In this document: positions 26,121-35,588 of the stretch, piece after piece
Layout: the number at the start of each line of letters is the position of its first letter
How positions within the stretch are numbered: the first letter of the stretch is position 1
Assembly (NCBI GenBank): GCA_017645645.1
Contig: JAGCOB010000011.1
Location: 57,238 to 121,237 of the forward strand
Length of the DNA: 64,000 bases
Source: Prevotella sp.
GTDB taxonomy: Bacteria > Bacteroidota > Bacteroidia > Bacteroidales > Bacteroidaceae
Reading direction: 5' to 3'
Notes under the pieces: generated by a model
What the model was told of the DNA's origin: nothing
What the model saw: only the letters and a program-made list of their open reading frames with translations
Databases searched by the model: none
Program-made: the position numbers and the translations under genes

Positions 26121-27758
26121 ATGAGAAGAATCCTGTTGATATTCCTGTTGGCTGGTGTCTTCCAAGGTTGTCTTGCACAGATAGACTGGTTCGAGGAAGA
26201 CGACAACGGCAAGTTCGGTTTTGTGGATGCTAATCGCAGATGGGTCGTGCAACCCGTCTATGAGGGTGCCAGTTGGAACTCATGGGCTCATGTCGGTACC
26301 TTCGTCGTCAACAGGACTGACCCGACAGTAGGAGCCATCAACCAGAAAGGCGAAGTGATTATCCCGCAGGGGAAATACGATGCGATAGACATTGTGAACT
26401 ATCATTACCAGCGGAACGTAGGACCCTTCTATCTGAAACTGCATGAACTGAACGGCAAGTACGGACTGGCTGACGTGGAGGGAAAAATCATCGTACCCTG
26501 CCGCTATGACAAGATAGATATCAAGGAACAGGGTGTACTTGCCGAGGAGAACGGTGGAAACAGGAGTGTATGGTCTTATGAGGGAAAGGAACTGGCAAAA
26601 AGCAATAGTCTTACTTTCCTCTTGGAAGAGAAATTCATCAAGACGAGGAAGGGGGAGAAGATCTTTGGTGCCTATTCCTATGAGGGTGAACAGGTAGTGC
26701 CTTGTGAGTATGAGGATGTGAAATGGGCTGCCGATGACATCTATATCGTCAAGAAGGACGGGAAGTACGGATACTATGCCCAAGGACGTGAGGTCATACC
26801 CTGTATTTACGACAGTGTCAAACCCTTCGTCAACGATGTGGCTACGATTAAGAAAGACGGTGAGGTGCGGATGCTGAAGAATCCGTTGAAGGATGCCGCG
26901 CAGATATTGACGGACGACAACCTGTTGGCAAACAGGAAGAAGGGCGGTCCTGTACTGAGCCGCTATCCGCCTCCTGACTCTGATGTCGACAAGGATATCC
27001 CTGTAGCGAAAGGAAAACAGGAGAAAGTCTTTGCCTTCATCATCGCCAACGAGAACTATCCCAAGGCTCCAGTACCATATGCATTGAATGACGGACGGAT
27101 ATTCCGGGAGTACTGTATCCAGACACTGGGACTGCCGAAAGATCATGTCAACATCTATGAGGATGCCACCTTTGGCAATATTATCCAGGCTGTGGAGAAG
27201 ATGAAGTCCATCGCTGATGCCTACGACGGTGAGGCGAGTGTCATCTTCTATTACGCAGGACACGGTCTCCCTGACGAGAAACAGTCTACAGCCTATTTAT
27301 TGCCGATAGACGGAAATGTCTCTGATATCACTACGACAGGTTATAGTCTGGCAAAACTCTATAAGGAACTGTCTGTATTGAAACTGAAATCATCTTTGGT
27401 ATTCCTCGATGCCTGCTTCAGTGGGGCGAAACGTGAGGATGACATGCTTGCCACGGGTCGTGGTGTCGCCATCAAGGTCAAGGAGACAGCTCCTCAAGGT
27501 AAGATGATTGTCTTTACTGCTGCACAGGGTGACGAGACCGCCCATCAGTTGGAGGAGAAACATCACGGTATGTTTACCTATTTCCTGCTGAAAGAGTTAC
27601 AGGCAACAGGAGGTGACGTGGATTTAGGAACACTGACGGACTATGTGACGAAACAGGTGAGACGACAGTCGGTGATAATCAATAACAAGATGCAGACACC
27701 CACCGTCATTCCCTCACAGGCATTGGTGAATGACTGGAAACAAATGAAACTGAAATGA
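26121..27758 (+). CDS. WG-repeat / caspase-like protease (peptidase C14), caspase-locus gene 8
   Basis: Signal peptide (MRRILLIFLLAGVFQGCLAQ), then WG-type repeats (FGFVDANRRWVVQPVYEG, YGLADVEGKIIVPCRYDKI, YGYYAQGREVIPCIYDSV), then a caspase fold (about 305-540). His381 (FYYAGHGLPDE) and Cys432 (LDACFSGAKRED) are intact, with TAAQGDETAH after them. Domain order is the same as gene 7, so the pair looks like a tandem duplication in which one copy lost the catalytic dyad. Probably active and exported; substrate unknown. Confidence 0.88.
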   Translation: MRRILLIFLLAGVFQGCLAQIDWFEEDDNGKFGFVDANRRWVVQPVYEGASWNSWAHVGTFVVNRTDPTVGAINQKGEVIIPQGKYDAIDIVNYHYQRNVGPFYLKLHELNGKYGLADVEGKIIVPCRYDKIDIKEQGVLAEENGGNRSVWSYEGKELAKSNSLTFLLEEKFIKTRKGEKIFGAYSYEGEQVVPCEYEDVKWAADDIYIVKKDGKYGYYAQGREVIPCIYDSVKPFVNDVATIKKDGEVRMLKNPLKDAAQILTDDNLLANRKKGGPVLSRYPPPDSDVDKDIPVAKGKQEKVFAFIIANENYPKAPVPYALNDGRIFREYCIQTLGLPKDHVNIYEDATFGNIIQAVEKMKSIADAYDGEASVIFYYAGHGLPDEKQSTAYLLPIDGNVSDITTTGYSLAKLYKELSVLKLKSSLVFLDACFSGAKREDDMLATGRGVAIKVKETAPQGKMIVFTAAQGDETAHQLEEKHHGMFTYFLLKELQATGGDVDLGTLTDYVTKQVRRQSVIINNKMQTPTVIPSQALVNDWKQMKLK

Positions 27759-28903
27759 AAGCATTCGTTCGACATATTATCATCACTATACTGGCATTCG
27801 TGCTGGTAGCGACCTTCGCGCTGATAGCCTATAACATCCCGTTTATGGGACCTATTGCGGAGGCTATCAAGGAGTTTGAGATGACGGATGTGTACTGTCA
27901 GATCCTGCAGGACACGAATGAAGACGACGAAGAGGTGAGTGATGTCATTACTATTGTGGATATGTCGGAACTCTATAACCGTAGGGATTTGGCTAAGGCA
28001 CTGCAGGATATCGAGGCACAACAGCCGAGGGTGATAGGCGTGGATGTCGTGTTTGAGGGACTGAAAGAGGACTCCATTGGGGATGAGATGATGGCGGAGG
28101 TGGCATTGTCGAACGATAATATCGTGTTCTCCTACAAACTCTTGGACTATGTCAACGACTCTGTCGGTCATGAGACAACGGTACATTCTTTCTTTGCTAA
28201 TGAGGAAGGAGCGGTGAATGAAGGTTTTACCAATATGCCTCGTAATCTGTATGGTGGTATCAAACGGAAGCTGAGTCTGGGTGAAAGAGCGGAAGGAAAG
28301 GTGGTTCCTTCCTTTATCACGGTGACAGCCGATATGTATGCGGGGAAAGAGACGGATGCCGTCACGCAGAGTCAGGTAAATATCAATTTCATTCCTCGAC
28401 GCTATAGGGTCGTGCAGCCTGATTCTATCGCCCTTCATCCGGAATGGATCAAAGACAAACTGGTACTCTTCGGAGCGATGAAAGACGAATATGACATGCA
28501 CTATACCCCCTTGGGAAAGATGGCGGGAACGGAACTGCTTGCCTATTCGATAGAGACGTTGTTAAAGAAGAGTGAGATAAAAGAGGTGAACGGATGGTTG
28601 ATGGCTGTCATCACCTTCCTACTGGTACTGTTGACGCAAGTCGTATTCGGTGTCTATATGGAATTTGCCAAGAAACGGAAGAACAGGGTATTGCGCTTCC
28701 TGATGTCAGCCTCCTTTATGCGAGGCTATCTGATGTTCTTCTGGATCGCTGTCTGGATGTGGATTGCTTTTATCCTCTTCTATCAGTTCGACATCTCCTT
28801 GAATATGGGATGGGCGTTGTCGGCAATGGCATTCCTGGTTCTTGCCCAGAGTATTTATGATGAGTTTATAGTCGCAATAAAAGATAAGAAGGATGGTCAA
28901 TAA
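27755..28903 (+). CDS. CHASE2-domain membrane protein without an output domain, caspase-locus gene 9
   Basis: N-terminal membrane anchor (about 7-29), an extracytoplasmic CHASE2-type sensor domain (about 35-280; VITIVDMSELYNRRDLAKALQ, PRVIGVDVVFEG, FINFIPRR-like, KDKLVLFGAM...MAGTELLAYSIETLL). Three C-terminal transmembrane helices follow (about 284-305, 322-345, 350-370) and a 12-residue tail. CHASE2 proteins usually continue into a kinase or cyclase; here nothing follows, so the signal must pass to another protein. It overlaps gene 8 by 4 bp and gene 10 by 11 bp. Confidence 0.82.
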   Translation: MKAFVRHIIITILAFVLVATFALIAYNIPFMGPIAEAIKEFEMTDVYCQILQDTNEDDEEVSDVITIVDMSELYNRRDLAKALQDIEAQQPRVIGVDVVFEGLKEDSIGDEMMAEVALSNDNIVFSYKLLDYVNDSVGHETTVHSFFANEEGAVNEGFTNMPRNLYGGIKRKLSLGERAEGKVVPSFITVTADMYAGKETDAVTQSQVNINFIPRRYRVVQPDSIALHPEWIKDKLVLFGAMKDEYDMHYTPLGKMAGTELLAYSIETLLKKSEIKEVNGWLMAVITFLLVLLTQVVFGVYMEFAKKRKNRVLRFLMSASFMRGYLMFFWIAVWMWIAFILFYQFDISLNMGWALSAMAFLVLAQSIYDEFIVAIKDKKDGQ

Positions 28904-30521
28904 AATTGTAATCATACTATTTGCCCTGCTGGTGGTGGGTGCAAATGGAGAAGTCATGGCACAGCAGAAAAAGAAGTCTGTATCGAAAGTGTCAAAGCAG
29001 TATGCCAAGTATGTCAAAGACAAAGCTCAGGGCAAGGAGAAACTTGCCCAGAAGAGGTCGAGTGACCCTGCCACTGTAACCCGTGAGAAGAATGACACGA
29101 TAATCACGGAAGAGCCGCAGGATCCGATGCGTGCTGCCTATGAGTCGTTCAAGCAACAGGCGAAGACAGATTATGAGAACTTCCGTGACAAGGCTAATCG
29201 GGATTATGCGGAGTTCGTCAAAGAAGCATGGAAACAGTTCAATGCCATGCCTGCTGTTCCCCAACCTGTGGAGGAAGAAATTCCCCCTGTTGTTATCAAG
29301 GAAGAGGACTTGAAGAAACCTGTAGAGGACAAACCCCTGCCGATAGAGGAGGAGATAGTGACACTGCCGGCACCCGAGCCACAACCGGTACCTGTAGCCC
29401 CTATTAAGGAACAGCCTGTGACGGTGGAAAAGACAGTCTCTTTTATGGTCTATGGTACAAATCTGAAAGTACGGTTTACAGATGACCAGCGTTTTACACT
29501 GAAGGATTGTAGTGAGAATACCATCTCGGACGCATGGAAGAAGTTGTCAGGCAAGGCCTATAACAATACTATCAGGGACTGTCTGGAGTTGCGTATCACC
29601 AAGAAACTCAGTGATTGGGCTTATCTGAATATGTTATATCAGTTTGCGAAAGCCTGTGTGGGCAATGGCAATGAGGCAGTCTTGCTGGCCGCCTATATTT
29701 ATTGTCAGTCAGGATACAGGATGAGACTGGGAACAAAGAATGGTGAACTGTATCTGCTTTATGCCTCAGAGCATGTCATCTTTAACCGTTCCTATTATGT
29801 AGTAGGGAGTGAGTACTATTATGTGTTCAACAGTGATGAGGTAAGTATGAAACTCTGTGATGTCGCCTTCCCGAAGGAACAGTCGATGTCATTATATATC
29901 CCTCAGGATCAGCAGTTTGACTATGTGTCATCGGAGGAACGTCATCTAAAATCCAAGAGGTATCCAGACATGGATATCACGTCACATGTCAACAAGAATC
30001 TCATCGCCTTCTGTAATGAGTATCCGTCATCATCCATCTGGGATAATGTGATGACACGCTGGGCTATGTTGGCGAATATGCCAATGGAAAAGGAGGTACA
30101 GGATAATATGTATCCTCAGTTACGTGAAAAGATCAAGGGATTAAGTGAGAAGGAGGCGATGGAGAGGCTGCTCAACTGGGTACAGACATCACTGGTTTAT
30201 GAATATGATGACAAGGTATGGGGACATGACCGTGCCTTCTTTGCCGAGGAGTCGCTGTTCTATCCTTATGCTGACTGTGAGGACCGTTCGATATTGATTT
30301 CCCGTCTGGTCCGTGACTTGTTGGGCTTGAAGACTATCTTGATCTATTATCCTGGTCATCTCGCCATGGCTGTCGGCTTTACGGAAGACGTGAAAGGTGA
30401 TTATATCCTGCTTAATGGTCATAAATTTGTGGTCTGTGATCCTACGTATATTGGTGCCCGTGTTGGAGAGACGATGCCCAAGATGGATAATGCGACGGCA
30501 AAGGTCATCTTGTTGGAATAA
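28893..30521 (+). CDS. Secreted transglutaminase-like cysteine peptidase, caspase-locus gene 10
   Basis: Signal peptide (VNKIVIILFALLVVGANGEVMAQ), a Lys/Glu-rich helical region, a Pro/Glu-rich linker (about 125-180), an unassigned middle domain, and a C-terminal transglutaminase-like fold. The Cys-His-Asp triad is visible as Cys462 (PYADCEDRSILIS), His489 (YYPGHLAMAVGF) and Asp516 (VVCDPTYIGA). Such folds cleave or cross-link proteins or peptidoglycan peptides. Its start lies inside gene 9 (11-bp overlap), so co-expression is very likely. Confidence 0.8.
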   Translation: MVNKIVIILFALLVVGANGEVMAQQKKKSVSKVSKQYAKYVKDKAQGKEKLAQKRSSDPATVTREKNDTIITEEPQDPMRAAYESFKQQAKTDYENFRDKANRDYAEFVKEAWKQFNAMPAVPQPVEEEIPPVVIKEEDLKKPVEDKPLPIEEEIVTLPAPEPQPVPVAPIKEQPVTVEKTVSFMVYGTNLKVRFTDDQRFTLKDCSENTISDAWKKLSGKAYNNTIRDCLELRITKKLSDWAYLNMLYQFAKACVGNGNEAVLLAAYIYCQSGYRMRLGTKNGELYLLYASEHVIFNRSYYVVGSEYYYVFNSDEVSMKLCDVAFPKEQSMSLYIPQDQQFDYVSSEERHLKSKRYPDMDITSHVNKNLIAFCNEYPSSSIWDNVMTRWAMLANMPMEKEVQDNMYPQLREKIKGLSEKEAMERLLNWVQTSLVYEYDDKVWGHDRAFFAEESLFYPYADCEDRSILISRLVRDLLGLKTILIYYPGHLAMAVGFTEDVKGDYILLNGHKFVVCDPTYIGARVGETMPKMDNATAKVILLE

Positions 30522-30556
30522 AATCGTAAGGATTCTCTTGTTTTAAGTTACGAATT

Positions 30557-30586
30557 AAAAGCAGATACGAAAAATATCTGCTTTTT
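30557..30586 (+). terminator. Intrinsic terminator of the second caspase-locus unit
   Basis: AAAAGCAGATA (30557-30567) pairs with TATCTGCTTTT (30575-30585) around CGAAAAA. Confidence 0.85.
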
Positions 30587-30588
30587 CG

Positions 30589-30619
30589 TTGGTGTTTAAA
30601 GGGAAAATGCGTAATTTTG
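30589..30619 (+). promoter_or_regulatory. Promoter of ilvD
   Basis: TTG (30589-30591), 20-bp spacer, TAATTTTG (30612-30619), 32 bp before the ilvD ATG. Confidence 0.5.
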
Positions 30620-30651
30620 CGCCTTATAACGAAAAAGTTAACTAAACAGAT

Positions 30652-32460
30652 ATGGAATACAAGCATCCACTACGTAGTGCAGTATGCACAGAAGGTAGAA
30701 GAATGGCAGGAGCGCGTGCGCTCTGGGTTGCCACAGGTATGAAACACGAACAGTTCGGTAAACCGATCATCGCTGTCGTCAATTCCTTCACCCAGTTTGT
30801 GCCGGGACATACACATCTGCATGAGATAGGACAGATCGTCCGTGAGGAGATAGAAAAGATGGGCTGTTATGCCGCAGAGTTCAATACCATCGCCATTGAC
30901 GACGGTATCGCCATGGGACATGACGGTATGCTCTATTCCTTGCCCTCACGCGATATCATCGCTGACTCAGTGGAGTATATGGTGAACGCTCATAAGGCGG
31001 ATGCGATGATATGTATCTCCAACTGTGACAAGGTGACACCAGGTATGCTGATGGCATCGATGCGTCTGAATATCCCCACCATCTTCTGCTCTGGCGGTCC
31101 GATGGAGGCAGGAAAGTGGCGTGGTGAGAATGCCGACCTCATCACGGCGATGGTGAAAGGTGCCGATCCTTCTGTAACGGATGAGGAGATGAAAGAGATA
31201 GAAGGTTGTGCCTGTCCAGGCTGCGGTAGCTGTTCGGGTATGTTTACCGCTAACTCGATGAACTCCTTGACGGAGGCTATCGGACTCTCTCTGCCTGGCA
31301 ATGGTACCATTCTCGCTACCCATACTAACCGTGTGGAGTTGTTTAAGCAGGCTGCCCGTCAGATCGTGAAGAATGCCTTTGCGTACTATGAGGACGGTGA
31401 CGAGAGCGTGTTGCCTCGTAACATTGCCACCCGTCAGGCATTCCTGAATGCCATGACACTGGATATCGCCATGGGTGGAAGTACCAATACGGTACTCCAC
31501 CTGTTAGCTGTTGCACAAGAAGCTGGTGCAGACTTCACCATCAATGATATTGACGCATTGAGTCGTAAGACCCCATGTCTCTGCAAACTGGCTCCTAATA
31601 CCCAGAAGTATAGTGTACAGGAGTGTAACCGCGCAGGTGGTATCCTTGGTATTATGCATGAATTATCCAAGGGCGGACTTATCGAGAAGTCGGCACCTCG
31701 TGTCGATGGTATGACGATCGGAGAGGCAATGGACAAGTATTGTATCACGGACGGACGTGTTGACTATGACGCTAATCGTATCTACCAGAGTGCTCCAGGT
31801 AACCGTTTCTCGACAAAGATGGGAAGTCAGAGTGAGGAGTGGGGCACCCTTGATACCGACCGTGCCAACGGGTGTATCCGTGACTTGGAGCATGCCTACA
31901 CAAAAGACGGCGGTCTTGCCGTACTTTTTGGAAATATCGCACAGGACGGTTGCGTGGTGAAGACCGCCGGTGTGGATGAAAGCCTGTGGCATTTCGAAGG
32001 TCCTGCCGTCTGCTTCGACTCACAGGAAGATGCCTGTGAGGGAATCCTTGGCGGTAAGGTGAAGAAAGGCGACTGTGTCGTCATCACTCACGAGGGACCG
32101 AAGGGCGGACCAGGTATGCAGGAGATGTTATATCCTACCAGTTATATCAAGTCAATGCATATGGGTAAAGAGTGTGCCCTGATAACTGACGGACGTTTCT
32201 CCGGCGGTACCAGTGGACTCTCTATCGGACATATCTCACCAGAGGCTGCCGCTGGTGGTAATATCGGTAAGATTAAGGATGGTGACATTATAGTAATAGA
32301 CATTCCTAACCGCAGTATCAATGTAAAACTCTCTGACGAGGAGCTGGCGGCACGTCCGCAGCAGCCGCTGAAACGCCAGCGTGAGATCAGTAAGGCACTG
32401 AGAGCTTACGCCCAGAGTGTCAGCTCAGCCGATAAGGGAGGAGTAAGAATTATAGACTAG
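30652..32460 (+). CDS. ilvD: Dihydroxy-acid dehydratase
   Basis: Fe-S dehydratase of valine and isoleucine synthesis. [30 protein letters not shown] (cluster cysteines), [24 protein letters not shown] and [22 protein letters not shown] are diagnostic of the IlvD/Edd family, and the IlvD subtype fits the context. 602 residues is normal. It is first in a run with ilvB, ilvN and a thioesterase; a 9-bp repeat fills the gap to ilvB. Confidence 0.96.
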   Translation: MEYKHPLRSAVCTEGRRMAGARALWVATGMKHEQFGKPIIAVVNSFTQFVPGHTHLHEIGQIVREEIEKMGCYAAEFNTIAIDDGIAMGHDGMLYSLPSRDIIADSVEYMVNAHKADAMICISNCDKVTPGMLMASMRLNIPTIFCSGGPMEAGKWRGENADLITAMVKGADPSVTDEEMKEIEGCACPGCGSCSGMFTANSMNSLTEAIGLSLPGNGTILATHTNRVELFKQAARQIVKNAFAYYEDGDESVLPRNIATRQAFLNAMTLDIAMGGSTNTVLHLLAVAQEAGADFTINDIDALSRKTPCLCKLAPNTQKYSVQECNRAGGILGIMHELSKGGLIEKSAPRVDGMTIGEAMDKYCITDGRVDYDANRIYQSAPGNRFSTKMGSQSEEWGTLDTDRANGCIRDLEHAYTKDGGLAVLFGNIAQDGCVVKTAGVDESLWHFEGPAVCFDSQEDACEGILGGKVKKGDCVVITHEGPKGGPGMQEMLYPTSYIKSMHMGKECALITDGRFSGGTSGLSIGHISPEAAAGGNIGKIKDGDIIVIDIPNRSINVKLSDEELAARPQQPLKRQREISKALRAYAQSVSSADKGGVRIID

Positions 32461-32505
32461 AGCATCTAGAGCATCTAGAGCATCTAGAAAATCTAGATCA
32501 TCTAG
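32461..32505. repeat. 9-bp tandem array between ilvD and ilvB
   Basis: Three perfect AGCATCTAG units followed by AAAATCTAG and ATCATCTAG. Confidence 0.9.
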
Positions 32506-32519
32506 AAAAAATAAGAATT

Positions 32520-34223
32520 ATGAGAGACAGAATTACAGGATCGAAGGCGCTGATGCGTGCCTTACAGGCAGAAGGGGTAAAGACCATCTTTGGTTACCCG
32601 GGCGGAAGTATCATGCCCGTCTATGACGCACTCTTCGACTATACACGAGGTGAAAAGAAGTGTTTTGACCATATCTTGGTACGCCATGAACAAGGTGCTA
32701 CCCATGCCGCAGAGGGCTATGCCCGTGTCTCTGGCGAGGTGGGTGTCGCCCTGGTGACCAGTGGTCCTGGTGTGACAAACACACTGACAGGTATTGCTGA
32801 TGCGATGTTGGACTCTACGCCCATCGTGGTGATTGCCGGACAGGTAGCCATCAATGCGTTGGGTACTGATGCCTTTCAGGAGGTTGACCTCGTGGGTGTC
32901 GCCCAGCCAATCTCCAAATGGAGCTATCAGATCCGTCATGCCGAGGATGTCGCATGGGCAGTGAGTCGTGCTTTCTATATTGCCCGTACGGGTAGACCAG
33001 GTCCTGTCGTCCTTGACTTCCCTCGTAACGCACAGGTGGAAGAGATAGACTGGGAACCTGCGAAGGTGGACTTCGTCCGTTCTTATGTGGCATATCCGAA
33101 ACTGAACATGGAGGCTGTCCGTGAGGCTGCCGACCTGATCAATAACGCCAAGAGACCTCTTGCGCTGGTAGGGCAGGGTGTAGAGTTAGGTCATGCTCAG
33201 GAAGAGCTGAAGACTTTCTTGGAGAAAGCGGATATCCCCGCTGGTCGTACGATGCTCGGACTGAGTGCCTTACCCTCTGACCATCCGCTGAATGTAGGTA
33301 TGCTGGGTATGCATGGTAACTACGCTGTTAACCTGAAGGAGCAGGAGTGTGACGTGCTGATAGCTATCGGTATGCGTTTCAGTGACCGTGTGACGGGTAA
33401 TACCAAGACCTATGCCAAGCAGGCGAAGATCATCCATCTGGATATCGACCGCAGTGAGATAGACAAGAATGTGAAGACCGATGTGGCTGTCGTCGCCGAC
33501 TGTAAGGAGTCATTACCTGCCATTACGGCATTGTTGAATAAGAACAAGCATACGGAATGGCGTAACTCGTTCAGGGAGTTGGATGAGAAGGAGCGTACGA
33601 AAGTCATCGAGCCTGCCATCCATCCCAAGGAAGGACCGCTATTGATGGGTGAGGTCGTCAACGCCGTCGCAGAGAAAGCCCCGAAGGGAACAGTCCTCGT
33701 AACGGATGTGGGACAGAATCAGCTCTTTGCCACCCGTTACTTCAAATATCCACAGAAGCGTAGTATCTGTACCAGTGGTGGTCTGGGTACGATGGGCTAT
33801 GGTATGCCTGCCGCCATCGGTGCTACATTTGCCACTGACCGCACCGTGGTCTGTTTCATGGGTGACGGTGGTTTCCAGATGAACATCCAGGAGTTAGGTA
33901 CTATCATGGAGCAGCAGGCTCCTGTGAAGATGATAGTCATGAACAATAACTATCTGGGTAATGTGCGCCAGTGGCAGGATATGTTCTGGCGTCGTCGTAA
34001 GTCGTTCACGAAGATGCTCAACCCCTGTTACGAGCTGATAGCGAAGGGCTATGGTATTGCCTATGAGGCAGTGACCGACCGTGCCAACCTTGCCGCTGCC
34101 GTGGAGAAGATGCTGGCGACCAAGGGTCCGTATATCTTGGAGTGTGCCATCAAGGAGGATGATGACGTGTTGCCGATGACACCTCCGGGAATGAATGTGA
34201 ATGACATGATGTTGGAGATTTGA
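32520..34223 (+). CDS. ilvB: Acetolactate synthase, large subunit
   Basis: TPP enzyme for the first shared step of branched-chain amino acid synthesis. IFGYPGGSIMPVYDAL and HEQGATHAAEGYAR (catalytic Glu), then TSGPGVTNTLTGIADA, RTGRPGPVVLDFPRN and the TPP motif GDGGFQMNIQELGTI...NNNYLGNVRQWQ. 567 residues, full length. The small subunit starts 13 bp downstream across a 7-bp array. Confidence 0.96.
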   Translation: MRDRITGSKALMRALQAEGVKTIFGYPGGSIMPVYDALFDYTRGEKKCFDHILVRHEQGATHAAEGYARVSGEVGVALVTSGPGVTNTLTGIADAMLDSTPIVVIAGQVAINALGTDAFQEVDLVGVAQPISKWSYQIRHAEDVAWAVSRAFYIARTGRPGPVVLDFPRNAQVEEIDWEPAKVDFVRSYVAYPKLNMEAVREAADLINNAKRPLALVGQGVELGHAQEELKTFLEKADIPAGRTMLGLSALPSDHPLNVGMLGMHGNYAVNLKEQECDVLIAIGMRFSDRVTGNTKTYAKQAKIIHLDIDRSEIDKNVKTDVAVVADCKESLPAITALLNKNKHTEWRNSFRELDEKERTKVIEPAIHPKEGPLLMGEVVNAVAEKAPKGTVLVTDVGQNQLFATRYFKYPQKRSICTSGGLGTMGYGMPAAIGATFATDRTVVCFMGDGGFQMNIQELGTIMEQQAPVKMIVMNNNYLGNVRQWQDMFWRRRKSFTKMLNPCYELIAKGYGIAYEAVTDRANLAAAVEKMLATKGPYILECAIKEDDDVLPMTPPGMNVNDMMLEI

Positions 34224-34241
34224 TGTAAGAAGTAAGATGAA
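34221..34241. repeat. 7-bp tandem array over the ilvB stop and ilvN start
   Basis: TGATGTA, AGAAGTA, AGATGAA. It contains the end of the ilvB stop codon and the ilvN ATG. Confidence 0.6.
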
Positions 34242-34782
34242 AGAGAAGAATAAACTATATACACTGCTGGTATACTCAGAGAACGTCGCAGGTATCCTGA
34301 ATCAGATCACGGCTGTCTTTACGCGCCGTCAGGTGAATATCGAGAGTCTGAACGTGTCGGCATCGAGTATTGAGGGAGTACATAAGTACACCATCACCGC
34401 CTGGAGCGATGAGGACCAGATTATCAAGATCACCAAACAGATTGAGAAGAAAATTGACGTGGTGAAGGCAAACTATTTCACCGATGACCAGTTGTTTATC
34501 CGTGAGACAGGACTTTATAAGTTGTCCACGGACTTAGTGATGCAGAATCCGGAGATATCACGCACCATCCGCAGGTCTGACGCTAGTATCACGGAAGTCA
34601 ATCCCACCTATATCATCGTGATGAAGAATGGTCGTACGGAGGACATCATCTCTCTCTATCGTGCTCTGAATGAGTTCGGTTGCGTACTCCAGTACACCCG
34701 CAGCGGACGTATCGCCGTCACCCGTGGTATGCAGGAGCAGGTCAGCGAGTTCTTAGAGGAAAGGGAACGCCAGCATGGATAA
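34237..34782 (+). CDS. ilvN: Acetolactate synthase, small (regulatory) subunit
   Basis: N-terminal ACT domain (LYTLLVYSENVAGILNQITAVFTRRQVNIESL) that senses valine and activates the large subunit; the C-terminal half is ALS_ss-like (DDQLFIRETGLYKL). 181 residues. It overlaps the following thioesterase gene by 8 bp. Confidence 0.93.
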   Translation: MKEKNKLYTLLVYSENVAGILNQITAVFTRRQVNIESLNVSASSIEGVHKYTITAWSDEDQIIKITKQIEKKIDVVKANYFTDDQLFIRETGLYKLSTDLVMQNPEISRTIRRSDASITEVNPTYIIVMKNGRTEDIISLYRALNEFGCVLQYTRSGRIAVTRGMQEQVSEFLEERERQHG

Positions 34783-35536
34783 GGTCGGTTGTTATCCTTT
34801 TATGGCAGAGCCGTTCCACTGTGACTTCAGTGGCAGACTGTTTATGGGGCATCTGGGAAACCACATGCTCAATGCCGCAGATTTCCATAGCTCGGCACGT
34901 GGTTTCGGTATGAAGTACCTCATGACGATCAAGCGTTCATGGGTGCTGTCACGCCTCGCCATCGAGATGGAGGAGATGCCGTTGCAATACACGAAGTTTA
35001 ATGTGGAGACATGGGTGGAGAGTGCTATGCGCTATTTCACCAGTCGTAACTTCGCGGTTGTCGATGAGTCTGGCAAGGTATATGGATACGGTCGCTCTAT
35101 CTGGGCGATGATAGACACCGAGAGTCGCCAGCCCACTGATATCTACGCCATCGACAATGGTGCCATCGAACAGTGGATCGTCAAGGACAAGGAGTGTCCT
35201 ATCGACAAGGGTGGGAGAGTGAAGATGAGTGACGATGCCGAACTGGTGCGTACCATCGATACCTATTATAATGATGTGGATATCAACGGGCATATCAACT
35301 CAGTGAAGTATATCGAGCATGTGCTTGACCTCTGGGACATGGAGTGGTACCGCACTCATCAGATCAAGCGTTTCGAGATTGCCTATGTCGCTGAGGCACA
35401 TGCCGGTGACCAACTGTCTTTCTATATGGAGAAGGAAGAACTCTCCACTCTAAATTCTCCATTTTGCACTTTCAACATTCGCATCATCCGCAGCGACGGT
35501 ACGGAATGTTGTCGAAGTAAGGTTAAATTCCTATAA
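34775..35536 (+). CDS. Acyl-ACP thioesterase (double hotdog)
   Basis: PFHCDFSGRLFMGHLGNHMLNAAD at the N-terminus and YYNDVDINGHINSVKYIEHVLD in the second half are the two hotdog motifs of FatA/FatB-type acyl-ACP thioesterases, with the catalytic Asn/His in VDINGHIN. It releases fatty acids from ACP in the cytoplasm. Linkage to ilvBN suggests a link with branched acyl chains made from branched-chain amino acid precursors (inference). The C-terminal region contains a degenerate 7-bp array in frame. Confidence 0.88.
   Translation: MDKVGCYPFMAEPFHCDFSGRLFMGHLGNHMLNAADFHSSARGFGMKYLMTIKRSWVLSRLAIEMEEMPLQYTKFNVETWVESAMRYFTSRNFAVVDESGKVYGYGRSIWAMIDTESRQPTDIYAIDNGAIEQWIVKDKECPIDKGGRVKMSDDAELVRTIDTYYNDVDINGHINSVKYIEHVLDLWDMEWYRTHQIKRFEIAYVAEAHAGDQLSFYMEKEELSTLNSPFCTFNIRIIRSDGTECCRSKVKFL
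35443..35477. repeat. Intragenic degenerate 7-bp array
   Basis: CTCCACT, CTAAATT, CTCCATT, TTGCACT, TTCAACA; translated as ELSTLNSPFCTFN in the thioesterase. Confidence 0.55.
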
Positions 35537-35550
35537 ACAATAGAAGATTA

Positions 35551-35582
35551 TTTGGCAGTATGATTACTATTTAGTAAATTTG
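35551..35582 (+). promoter_or_regulatory. Promoter of ilvC
   Basis: TTTG (35551-35554), 20-bp spacer, TAAATTTG (35575-35582). The ATG is 135 bp further on, leaving a long leader. Confidence 0.75.
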
Positions 35583-35588
35583 CAGCCA

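Noticed and set aside
24691-27263. Two long minus-strand open frames (24691-25512 and 26280-27263) opposite the WG/caspase genes
   Set aside because: They lie antisense to strongly supported repeat and caspase domains, lack promoters and have no family features.
18260-30521. Caspase locus as a classic cytoplasmic anti-phage system
   Set aside because: Almost all products have signal peptides or membrane anchors, and no nucleic-acid or phage-sensing domain, nuclease or gasdermin-like pore protein was seen; an envelope role fits better, though defence is not excluded.
32461-32505. Tandem repeat as a CRISPR array
   Set aside because: Units are only 9 bp with no spacers; no cas genes in the window. 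The same holds for the 7- and 8-bp arrays.
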